In this document: positions 10,252-18,119 of the stretch, piece after piece
How positions within the stretch are numbered: position 1 is the first letter of the stretch
Layout: the number at the start of each line of letters is the position of its first letter
Assembly (NCBI RefSeq): GCF_001586275.1
Contig: NZ_CP014545.1
Coordinates: 2,320,501 to 2,384,500, forward strand
Reading direction: 5' to 3'
DNA: 64,000 bases
Origin: Sphingorhabdus sp. M41
Lineage (GTDB): Bacteria > Pseudomonadota > Alphaproteobacteria > Sphingomonadales > Sphingomonadaceae
The notes under the pieces: model-generated
What the model saw: only the letters and a program-made list of their open reading frames with translations
Database searches by the model: none
What the model was told of the DNA's origin: nothing
Program-made: the position numbers and the translations under genes

Positions 10252-11202
10252 ATGACCGTCAAACCAAAAGCCGCCATGGCTTCCCTCGTCCGTCCCTTGG
10301 TCGAACCGCATTGCGGCGATCTGGATGTGACATGGTTCAACACCACCGAGGAAGCGATGGAAATCGCGCCGCATGCCGAGATCGGCTGGTTCGACATGTA
10401 TGACAAGGACAAGATGGCGGAGATCATCGGTGCTGCAACCAGCCTCAAATGGCTCAACAGCATCTATGCCGGAGTCGAGCATTTCCCGCTCGAGCAGCTC
10501 AAGAACCAGGGCACGATCCTGACCAACGGCGCTGGCCTGAACAGCGCGCCCATCGCCGAATTTGCGGTGATGATGATGCTGGCCGCCGCCAAGCGCAGCG
10601 ATATCATTCTCGACAACCAGCGCCAGCACAACTGGCTGGAAACGCCCCCGGGAACGGCAGAGATTGACGACAGCAAGGCGCTGATCATCGGCTATGGCGG
10701 CATCGGCCAGCAGATAGCCCAGAAGCTGTCGGGCTTTGACGTCGCCGTAACCGCTGTCCGGCGCACCGCGACCGGCGAACCCAATGTCATCGGGCTGGAC
10801 GACTGGCGCGACCGGCTCGGCGAATTTGACTGGGTCTTCGTTTCCGCCCCCGCAACCAGCGACACGAAACATATGTTCGGAGCGGACGAGTTCGCCGCGA
10901 TGAAATCATCTGCCTGGCTGGTCAATGTCGCGCGCGGGTCTCTGGTCGATCAGAATGCCTTGCTGGCAGCGCTCAATGACAAGGCAATCGGCGGCGCCGC
11001 TCTCGACGTTGCCGATCCCGAACCTTTACCGGCTGACCATCCATTATGGGACGCGCCCAATTGCATCATCACCATGCATTTGTCGGGGGTAGCGCAAACC
11101 CGGATGTTCCAGCGTGCAGCGGCCCGCTTCGTCGAAAATCTGAAACGCTACAGGAATGGCGAGACGATGATTGCCGTCGCGGACTTCGACCGCGGATATT
11201 GA
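10252..11202 (+). CDS. D-2-hydroxyacid dehydrogenase family oxidoreductase
   Basis: NAD(P)-dependent oxidoreductase interconverting a D-2-hydroxyacid and a 2-oxoacid. The Rossmann motif GYGGIGQQIA (about residue 146) and the catalytic trio are visible: Arg in NVARGSLVDQ, Glu in DVADPEPLP and His in ITMHLSG. Length (316 aa) is normal. ATG 10252 is preferred over an in-frame ATG at 10216 because AGGAAG lies about a dozen bases ahead of it and the extra 12 residues (MKGKDKKGRDDF) come from repeat DNA. The next genes on the same strand are a ThDP enzyme and an aldehyde dehydrogenase, suggesting a shared 2-oxoacid/aldehyde route. The substrate cannot be read from sequence. Confidence 0.9.
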   Translation: MTVKPKAAMASLVRPLVEPHCGDLDVTWFNTTEEAMEIAPHAEIGWFDMYDKDKMAEIIGAATSLKWLNSIYAGVEHFPLEQLKNQGTILTNGAGLNSAPIAEFAVMMMLAAAKRSDIILDNQRQHNWLETPPGTAEIDDSKALIIGYGGIGQQIAQKLSGFDVAVTAVRRTATGEPNVIGLDDWRDRLGEFDWVFVSAPATSDTKHMFGADEFAAMKSSAWLVNVARGSLVDQNALLAALNDKAIGGAALDVADPEPLPADHPLWDAPNCIITMHLSGVAQTRMFQRAAARFVENLKRYRNGETMIAVADFDRGY

Positions 11203-11347
11203 GGGCGTGACTTTCCGCCTAATTTGACTTATCAACCAAGAACATAGGGGTAGAGTGAGTCTCGTTCTTGAGGGGGATTGAGGGTCATTGGGGTCGTTGC
11301 CATTTACTCGCACAAACACTGGTCCTCGCGATCAGGGAAGGACCCAC

Positions 11348-12994
11348 ATGACCAAAGCATCCGATCTGTTCGTAGAATGTCTCGAGAATGAAGGCGTTGA
11401 ATATCTGTTCGGCGTTCCCGGCGAAGAAAATCTCGACATGCTCGACAGCCTGTCGCGCTCCAAGAAAATCAAACTCATTCTCACTCGCCACGAACAGGGT
11501 GCAGGCTTCATGGCGGCAACCTACGGACGGCATACCGGCAAGACCGGCGTCTGTATGGCGACACTCGGCCCCGGCGCCACCAATCTGGTTACTGCTGCGG
11601 CTTATGCGCAGCTCGGCGGCATGCCGATCCTGATGGTCACCGGCCAGAAACCGATCAAGAAATCCAAACAGGGCCGGTTCCAGATTCTCGACGTCGTCGA
11701 CATGATGGGCCCGATCACCAAATTCACCCACCAGCTGGCCTCGGCGGACAATATCCCGAGCCGCGTGCGCGAAGCGATCCGTCTGGCCGAGGAAGAAAAG
11801 CCCGGCGCCACCCATATCGAATTCCCGGAAGATATTGCCGACGAGGAAACGGATTCAACCCCGATCACACCCAGCCTCGCCCGGCGGCCTGTCGCAGAAG
11901 CAAAAGCCGTGCGCGCGGCAACCAAGAAAATCGAAAATGCCAAATCCCCGATCATCGTCGTCGGCGGCGGTGCCAACCGCACCACCACCGGACGCATGCT
12001 CACCCAATTTATCGAGAAGACCGGCATCCCCTTTGTCACCACCCAGCTCGGCAAGGGCGTGGTCGACGAAACCCACAAGGAATTCATGGGCTGCGCAGCG
12101 CTGTCGGCCAATGACTTCGTCCATCGCGCGATCGAATCCGCTGACCTGATCATCAACGTCGGTCATGACGTGATCGAAAAGCCGCCCTTTTTCATGGCCA
12201 CCGGCAGCACCGAAGTGATTCACGTGTCGATGAACAGCGCGGAGGTTGATCCGGTCTATTTCCCGCAGATCGAGGTGATCGGCGATATCGGCAACGCGAT
12301 CTGGCAGATGAAGGAAGATATTGTTCCCTCCGGCAGCTGGAATTTCGACGCCATGTACAAGGCGCGCCGGGCCGAGGAAGAGCATACGGATTCGATGGAC
12401 GACGATGTCCGTTGTCCGATCTATCCCCCTCATCTCGTGAAGGTTGTTCGCGAAGCGATGCCGGCCGACGGCATCATCTGTCTCGACAATGGCGTTTATA
12501 AAATCTGGTTTGCCCGCAACTACAAGGCTCGCCAGGCCAATACCGTATTGCTGGACAATGCACTGGCCACGATGGGCGCCGGCCTACCCTCTGCCATGGC
12601 TTCGGCGATGGTCTATCCCGACCGCAAGGTCATGGCGATTTGCGGCGATGGCGGGTTCATGATGAACAGCCAGGAAATGGAAACCGCTGTTCGGTTAAAA
12701 CTCAATATCACCGTGCTGGTTCTCAACGACAACAGCTATGGCATGATCCGCTGGAAGCAGGCAAATATGGGCTTCAAGGACTGGGGACTGACTTATGGCA
12801 ATCCGGATTTCGTCAAATATGCCGAAGCTTATGGTGCCAATGGCTACCGGATCAGCAGCGCCAAAAACCTGCGGGAAACAATCGACAAATGCCTTAACAG
12901 CGAAGGCGTGCATCTGATCGAAGTGCCGGTTGATTATTCGGACAATGATCGGATCTTGAATCACGAGATCAAGGAACTCAGCGCAAAGGTTTAA
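11348..12994 (+). CDS. ThDP-dependent acetolactate synthase large-subunit-like enzyme
   Basis: Thiamine-diphosphate enzyme of the acetohydroxyacid synthase/2-oxoacid decarboxylase superfamily, 548 residues. Seen: the catalytic Glu of the N-terminal pyrimidine domain (RHEQGAGFMA, about residue 47), the central domain (VVGGGANRTT), and the ThDP/Mg motif starting CGDGGFMMNSQ near residue 432 and closing with LNDNSYGM. ATG 11348, behind AGGGAAGG, is preferred over an upstream frame start at 11288. No small regulatory subunit (IlvN) is adjacent, and the neighbours are a 2-hydroxyacid dehydrogenase and an aldehyde dehydrogenase (11 nt downstream). A catabolic role (lyase or decarboxylase acting on a 2-oxoacid) is therefore as likely as branched-chain amino acid synthesis. 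Family certain, reaction open. Confidence 0.9.
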   Translation: MTKASDLFVECLENEGVEYLFGVPGEENLDMLDSLSRSKKIKLILTRHEQGAGFMAATYGRHTGKTGVCMATLGPGATNLVTAAAYAQLGGMPILMVTGQKPIKKSKQGRFQILDVVDMMGPITKFTHQLASADNIPSRVREAIRLAEEEKPGATHIEFPEDIADEETDSTPITPSLARRPVAEAKAVRAATKKIENAKSPIIVVGGGANRTTTGRMLTQFIEKTGIPFVTTQLGKGVVDETHKEFMGCAALSANDFVHRAIESADLIINVGHDVIEKPPFFMATGSTEVIHVSMNSAEVDPVYFPQIEVIGDIGNAIWQMKEDIVPSGSWNFDAMYKARRAEEEHTDSMDDDVRCPIYPPHLVKVVREAMPADGIICLDNGVYKIWFARNYKARQANTVLLDNALATMGAGLPSAMASAMVYPDRKVMAICGDGGFMMNSQEMETAVRLKLNITVLVLNDNSYGMIRWKQANMGFKDWGLTYGNPDFVKYAEAYGANGYRISSAKNLRETIDKCLNSEGVHLIEVPVDYSDNDRILNHEIKELSAKV

Positions 12995-13005
12995 ACGAGA
13001 CACGT

Positions 13006-14445
13006 ATGACAAAGTTAAAAGACGTCTATCCGCTTTATCTGAACAACGAAGCGGTCCAGCCCAATACCGATCTGGAAGTCACCGACAAATATACCAATGA
13101 AGTCGCCTTCCGGACCGCATTGGCGACACCCGATGTGATAGAAGAAGCGATTGCGGGGGCCGTAGCCGCCACGGAACCGATGGCCAGGATGGCCAGTTAC
13201 GAACGGCAGAATGTGCTGCAACATTGTGTTGACCGGTTCAAGGAGCGGTTCGATGAACTCGCTTATTCGCTGTGCATCGAAGCCGGCAAACCGATCAAGG
13301 ATGCAGAAGGTGAAGTCGGACGTCTGATTGATACATTCCGGATCGCCGCCGAAGAATCCGTGCGCAATTATGGCGAAGTGCAGCCGCTGGACATTTCGGC
13401 GCGGGCCAAAGGCTATATGGGCATGTGGAAACGTGTGCCGATCGGCCCGTGCAGCTTCATTTCTCCGTTCAACTTCCCGCTGAATCTGGCCGCGCATAAA
13501 ATTGCACCAGCCATTGCCGTGGGATGTCCGTTCGTCATGAAACCGGCCAGCAAGACACCGCTGGGCGCGATCATCATGGGCGAGATATTGGCAGAGACCA
13601 ATCTGCCGAAAGGCGCCTTCTCGATTCTGCCCGCTAGTCGGGACGGCGCCGATTTGTTCACGGTCGATGAACGCCTGAAGCTGCTTTCCTTCACCGGTTC
13701 GCCCGGGGTTGGCTGGGATCTGAAAGCCAAGGCCGGCAAGAAACCGGTCATCCTGGAACTGGGCGGCAATGCGGCTGTCATCGTCGATGCGGATGCCGAT
13801 CTTGACGATGCGCTCGAACGGATTGTCTTTGGCGCCTTTTATCAATCCGGCCAAAGCTGCATCGGCGTGCAGCGGATCATCATTCACGAGCGCATCTACG
13901 ACAAGTTCAAGGACATGCTGGTTGCCAGGACCAAGACGCTGGTCTCCGGCGATCCGAAAGATCGCGACACGTTCATCGGCCCGATGATTTCCGAAGGCGA
14001 AGCCAGCCGCCTGCACGGCTGGATCGAAAGCGCCGTGGCCGGCGGCGCATCGCTGCTCTGTGGCGGCAATCGCAAAGGCAATATGCTCGAAGCCACGCTG
14101 CTGGAAAATGTCGACACCAATGCGGATGCCTATCGCGAAGAAGCGTTCGGCCCACTCGCCCTGCTTTCCAAATTCAGTGATTTCGGCGCAGCGCTGGACG
14201 AGGTGAATGACAGCAAATTCGGTCTGCAGGCCGGTATCTTCACGCGGGACCTGTTCAAGACACTCGATGCCTGGGATCATCTCGATGTCGGCGGCGTGGT
14301 AATCAATGACGTGCCATCCTACCGGGTTGACAATATGCCTTATGGCGGCGTCAAGGACAGCGGACTGGGCCGTGAAGGCATCCGTTTCGCGATGGAGGAC
14401 ATGACCGAAATCCGCAATCTGGTGATCCGGCGCAAGCCGGGCTAG
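13006..14445 (+). CDS. NAD(P)-dependent aldehyde dehydrogenase
   Basis: Aldehyde dehydrogenase superfamily enzyme oxidising an aldehyde to its acid, 479 residues, full length. The catalytic Cys is in SGQSCIG (about residue 284), the general-base Glu in ILELGGNAAVIV (about 250), and the cofactor-region motifs FISPFNFPLNL and FTGSPGVGW are visible. The end (PYGGVKDSGLGREG) is typical. It starts 11 nt after the ThDP enzyme, so the two are almost surely co-transcribed; the simplest reading is that it removes an aldehyde released by that enzyme. Specificity is not predictable by eye. Confidence 0.92.
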   Translation: MTKLKDVYPLYLNNEAVQPNTDLEVTDKYTNEVAFRTALATPDVIEEAIAGAVAATEPMARMASYERQNVLQHCVDRFKERFDELAYSLCIEAGKPIKDAEGEVGRLIDTFRIAAEESVRNYGEVQPLDISARAKGYMGMWKRVPIGPCSFISPFNFPLNLAAHKIAPAIAVGCPFVMKPASKTPLGAIIMGEILAETNLPKGAFSILPASRDGADLFTVDERLKLLSFTGSPGVGWDLKAKAGKKPVILELGGNAAVIVDADADLDDALERIVFGAFYQSGQSCIGVQRIIIHERIYDKFKDMLVARTKTLVSGDPKDRDTFIGPMISEGEASRLHGWIESAVAGGASLLCGGNRKGNMLEATLLENVDTNADAYREEAFGPLALLSKFSDFGAALDEVNDSKFGLQAGIFTRDLFKTLDAWDHLDVGGVVINDVPSYRVDNMPYGGVKDSGLGREGIRFAMEDMTEIRNLVIRRKPG

Positions 14446-14565
14446 CTACCTGGCCGACAAACGTGGCCGATCTGCCACACCATGGCTCCGGTGCTGCATG
14501 CTTCCGTTGGCAAGGTCCTAGAAAATAGAAGAAATCGGTCCTTTTTCCTTTGCATTAGGGGTCGG

Positions 14566-14595
14566 TTGGCGGATAGGTAATCAGACCGTTATGAT
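14566..14595 (+). promoter_or_regulatory. Candidate sigma-70-type promoter of the cytochrome cluster
   Basis: TTGGCG (14566-14571) and TATGAT (14590-14595) are separated by 18 nt and lie about 60 nt before the start of the first cytochrome gene. This is the best -35/-10 pair seen in the 211-nt gap after the aldehyde dehydrogenase gene. No regulator site was recognised. Confidence 0.35.
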
Positions 14596-14656
14596 AAACG
14601 GCAAGGGTCGCGTCGCGCTGAACGAGGGGCCGGTTTGAAAACCGGATTGGCCAACG

Positions 14657-16063
14657 ATGCAAATGGGGGATAAAATTTTGTGGGTGCCTAGCTGGTCCGT
14701 ACTGGCCGCTAGCCTGTTCTGTTCGGCACTGGTCGCAACGGCATTTTTCCTCTCGACCATGGTAAGCCCCGCTCCGGTGGAGGCCGCCACCGACCTTCCC
14801 GGCGGAACCTATCTGGGCGTCGCGACCTGCGGCGGATCCACATGCCACGGGCGACAGGAAGCCGATGGCAAGATTGTCCGGCAGGACGAAATCATGCGCT
14901 GGCAGGAAGATTCCACACCCGGCGGCGCCCATAGCCGCGCTTTCCGGGTCCTGCGCGAACCGCGCAGCATCGCGATAGCCAAGCGTCTCGGCATCAAGGA
15001 TGCAGCGTCTGCTTCCGAATGCCTCGGCTGCCACAGCACCGCGGCGGCGAGCAAGGGGCCGCGGTTCCAGACCAATGACGGTGTCGGCTGCGAATCCTGT
15101 CATGGTGCTTCGTCCGCCTGGCTCTCCAGCCATTATGCGGTTGGCGCCAGTCACGCCCGCAATGTTTCGCAGGGTCTGGTACCGCTCGACAATCCCAAGG
15201 CCCGCGCCAGCGTCTGCCTCGACTGCCATTTCGGCAGCGCCAAGAAAGGCCAGTTCGTCGATCACCGGATCATGGCCGCCGGCCATCCCCGCATCTCGTT
15301 CGAGATGGACCTGTTCTCGACCCTGCAGCAGCATCATGACGAGGATGTCGACTATATCCGCCGCAAGGGCCGGACCAACAGCGTCCAGTTCTGGGCCGTC
15401 GGTCAGGCGATGGCGCTGGAGCGTTCGCTCAATCTGTTCACCAAACCGGCTCTCGCCACCGAAGGCATATTCCCGGAATTTTACTTCTACGACTGCCACA
15501 GCTGTCACCGCCGGATCTACGACGACGCGTCCGCCCGTCCGACGTCCGTCGCCAATCCCGGACGTTCGATCCCCGAAGGCATGCCGCCCTATAATGACGA
15601 GAATATGATCATGCTCAGCGCCGCAATCAAAGTGGCAGCGCCGGACATTGCGGGTGAATTCGACGGCCGGTCGAAGGCATTTCATGCCGCCATGGCGCAA
15701 GGCCGCGGTCCTGCGGTCGAGGAAGCCGCCCGTTTGCGGCAATATGCTACCAGGCTTGCGGACCGTTTCTCCCGCGCCAGCTTTGGCCGCGACCAGACCT
15801 TCCAGATCATGGAAACCATCGCCGGCCAGGCAATCTCGCCGCGCTTCACCGATTATGAAGGCAGCGTACAGGCGGTCATGGCGATCGACACATTGCTCAA
15901 CGGACTGGTCAATAGCGGTCAGGTCAGCGAAGCCGCAGCCGCCAGCCTGCGCGGCCAGATCAATGTCGCTTATGCTGCGGTCGCCGAACCCAATGGTTAC
16001 GAGCCGCTGAAATTCCGCCGCGCGCTGGGCAGCGCCGTCCGCACGATCCGGTCGCTCAGATAA
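14657..16063 (+). CDS. Multiheme cytochrome c (c554-like, five heme motifs)
   Basis: Exported c-type cytochrome of 468 residues. An N-terminal hydrophobic segment (about residues 13-37, ending APVEA) acts as signal peptide or membrane anchor. Four canonical heme sites are CLGCH, CESCH, CLDCH and CHSCH; a fifth, CGGSTCH, has four residues between the cysteines and is atypical. Heme spacing and extra histidines (AGHP, HSRAFRV) recall the cytochrome c554 family, in which closely packed hemes relay electrons in the periplasm. The last ~170 residues are helical and lack Cys. A start two codons later (14663) is possible. It is first of four co-directional genes with gaps of about 11 nt or less, so it is probably the periplasmic electron carrier of this unit. 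Confidence 0.88.
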   Translation: MQMGDKILWVPSWSVLAASLFCSALVATAFFLSTMVSPAPVEAATDLPGGTYLGVATCGGSTCHGRQEADGKIVRQDEIMRWQEDSTPGGAHSRAFRVLREPRSIAIAKRLGIKDAASASECLGCHSTAAASKGPRFQTNDGVGCESCHGASSAWLSSHYAVGASHARNVSQGLVPLDNPKARASVCLDCHFGSAKKGQFVDHRIMAAGHPRISFEMDLFSTLQQHHDEDVDYIRRKGRTNSVQFWAVGQAMALERSLNLFTKPALATEGIFPEFYFYDCHSCHRRIYDDASARPTSVANPGRSIPEGMPPYNDENMIMLSAAIKVAAPDIAGEFDGRSKAFHAAMAQGRGPAVEEAARLRQYATRLADRFSRASFGRDQTFQIMETIAGQAISPRFTDYEGSVQAVMAIDTLLNGLVNSGQVSEAAAASLRGQINVAYAAVAEPNGYEPLKFRRALGSAVRTIRSLR

Positions 16064-16074
16064 GGGATTTGGTG

Positions 16075-18114
16075 ATGCGCAAACCCTTTTTTACATCTGC
16101 CATTTCTGCCGCAGCACTGCTGCTGACCTCATGTGGCGGCGGTGGTGACAGCAATGATTTTGGCGGCACACCGGCACCTTCCCCAGCACCGTCTCCAGCC
16201 CCTGCCCCGCCGCCGACCGGAACCGGCGGCCTGTTCGCGGCACCGTTACAGAGGTCGCTGACGGTAACCGATGTACAAACAATCATTGCGCAGGCCGTTG
16301 GCGAAGCCCGGGCCCGTAATTTGCCTTCGGTGATCGCCGTGGTCGACCGGGTTGGCAATGTGCTGGCCGTATTCGACATGAATGGCTCGAACAACGGATC
16401 GACCGAGATCACGATCAGCAACAGGCAGATTGGCGGCCTGGCCGGTCCGACGGACCTTGTCGGGCTGCAGGGCCAGCAAGTCCCGGCTGCAGCAGCGGCA
16501 ATCGCCAAGGCGGTAACCGGTGCCTATCTGTCCAGCGGTGGCAACGCATTTTCCAGCAGGACGGCCAGCCAGATCGCCCAGGAACATTTCCCTCCTGCAC
16601 CAACCACAGTCGGACTCGAGAGCGGACCATTGTTCGGCGTCCAGTTCAGCCAGCTCCCCTGCTCGGACCTGTCGCAGCGTTTCAGTTCCATGGGCGGTAC
16701 CGGAGCGCTGATCGGTCCGAAAAGATCGCCGCTCGGACTCGCCGCTGATCCCGGCGGACTGCCTCTGTACAAGGACGGTGTCGTCGTCGGTGGCATCGGC
16801 GTCATGGGCGACAGCGACTATGGCTTCGACCCCAATATACTTGATGTCGATGTCGATAACGAGGAAGCCATTGCTCTGGCTGGAATGCAGGGCTTTGCCC
16901 CGCCTGCATCTATTACCGCCAACCGGATATCGGTCGATGGCACATCCTTGCGCTTCAGCGACATGGTGGTCTCCGACCTGTCACCGCTGCAGAATAATTT
17001 TGCCGCCATCAACAATATCGCCATCGGCCAGCTGATAGCCGTCACGGGCTATACCAATGGCCCGATCATCGCCGGCACCGCTTATGGAACCGAAGCGTCC
17101 GGCATCCGGGCCTCCAGTGCAGCCGAATTCAAGAATAGCGATGCCTTTGTGCTGACCGACGGCACTGGCGCCAATCGCTATCCGATCCGCGGCGGCACAG
17201 ATGCTGCTGCAGTGACCACGCCGCTGTCGGAAGCCGAAGTGCGCGCCATATTGGAAGAAGCCTTCATCGTCATCAGCCGGGCAAGAGCGCAGATTCGCCA
17301 ACCGCTGGACAGCCGAATGCAGGCCACCGTCAGCGTGGTCGATACCCATGGCCAGATATTGGGCATCGTACGGACACCCGACGGTCCGATCTTCGGTACC
17401 GACGTGTCCCTGCAAAAGGCAAGAACGGCGGCCTTTTTCTCGAACACAGTCGCAGCCCAGCAATTGCTTGCAACACCGGTCTTCGCTCCCTTCGCCAATG
17501 TGCCGGTCCATGTCCAGCGGGTACGCAATTTTCTCGGCGACCCCAATGCCCTGACCGGCACTGTCGCTTTCGCCGATCGTTCCGGCGGCAATCTGTCCCG
17601 GCCCTATTTTCCCGATGGTGAAATCGGCCGTCCTCCCGGGCCGTTGTCGATCGATCAGTCATCCAGATTCAGCCCGTTCGCGGTTGGCCTGCAGCTTGAC
17701 CTGGTCTTTCCCAATATTGTCCAGCATGTCGGCTTTGTCCGGTCCAACGGTGCCAGCGCCGACACCGACCAGCGCTGCACGCAATTGCCGGCCATAGCCG
17801 GAACCGGCGGACAGAACCGTCTCTCCAACGGCATCCAGATTTTCCCGGGCAGCGTGCCAATCTATCGCGGTGACAAGCTGATCGGCGGCATCGGCGTCTC
17901 CGGCGACGGTATCGATCAGGACGACATGGCCAGCTTCCTCGGCCTTAATAACGCCGCTGTCCGGCTGGGGACTATCAGCAACGCACCAAAAGCGATCCGC
18001 GCTGACAATGTCGTTGTCGATCTGGGCAATGCCAATGTCCGGCTGCGCTATGTAAACTGCCCCTTCGCGCCGTTCCTCGACAGCAACGAACAAAATGTCT
18101 GCGAGGGGCTGTAG
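16075..18114 (+). CDS. Lipoprotein with two GlcG/HbpS-like heme-binding domains
   Basis: A lipoprotein signal (ISAAALLLTSCGGG, lipobox LLTSC about 20 residues in) is followed by a Pro/Ala linker (APSPAPSPAPAP). Two copies of a GlcG/HbpS-type (formerly DUF336) domain follow: one from about residue 60 (LTVTDVQTIIAQAVGEA, GLPLYKDGVVVGGIGVMGD), the second from about residue 385 (LSEAEVRAILEEAF, SVPIYRGDKLIGGIGVSGD). Single-domain relatives are about 140 aa; at about 680 aa this is a duplicated, enlarged form with an extra insert in each half. HbpS-type proteins bind heme; a heme-binding or scaffold role beside the cytochromes is inference. ATG 16075 follows AAGGGA; TTG and GTG codons just upstream are less likely starts. 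The next gene begins 5 nt after its stop. Confidence 0.85.
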   Translation: MRKPFFTSAISAAALLLTSCGGGGDSNDFGGTPAPSPAPSPAPAPPPTGTGGLFAAPLQRSLTVTDVQTIIAQAVGEARARNLPSVIAVVDRVGNVLAVFDMNGSNNGSTEITISNRQIGGLAGPTDLVGLQGQQVPAAAAAIAKAVTGAYLSSGGNAFSSRTASQIAQEHFPPAPTTVGLESGPLFGVQFSQLPCSDLSQRFSSMGGTGALIGPKRSPLGLAADPGGLPLYKDGVVVGGIGVMGDSDYGFDPNILDVDVDNEEAIALAGMQGFAPPASITANRISVDGTSLRFSDMVVSDLSPLQNNFAAINNIAIGQLIAVTGYTNGPIIAGTAYGTEASGIRASSAAEFKNSDAFVLTDGTGANRYPIRGGTDAAAVTTPLSEAEVRAILEEAFIVISRARAQIRQPLDSRMQATVSVVDTHGQILGIVRTPDGPIFGTDVSLQKARTAAFFSNTVAAQQLLATPVFAPFANVPVHVQRVRNFLGDPNALTGTVAFADRSGGNLSRPYFPDGEIGRPPGPLSIDQSSRFSPFAVGLQLDLVFPNIVQHVGFVRSNGASADTDQRCTQLPAIAGTGGQNRLSNGIQIFPGSVPIYRGDKLIGGIGVSGDGIDQDDMASFLGLNNAAVRLGTISNAPKAIRADNVVVDLGNANVRLRYVNCPFAPFLDSNEQNVCEGL

Positions 18115-18119
18115 GACTG

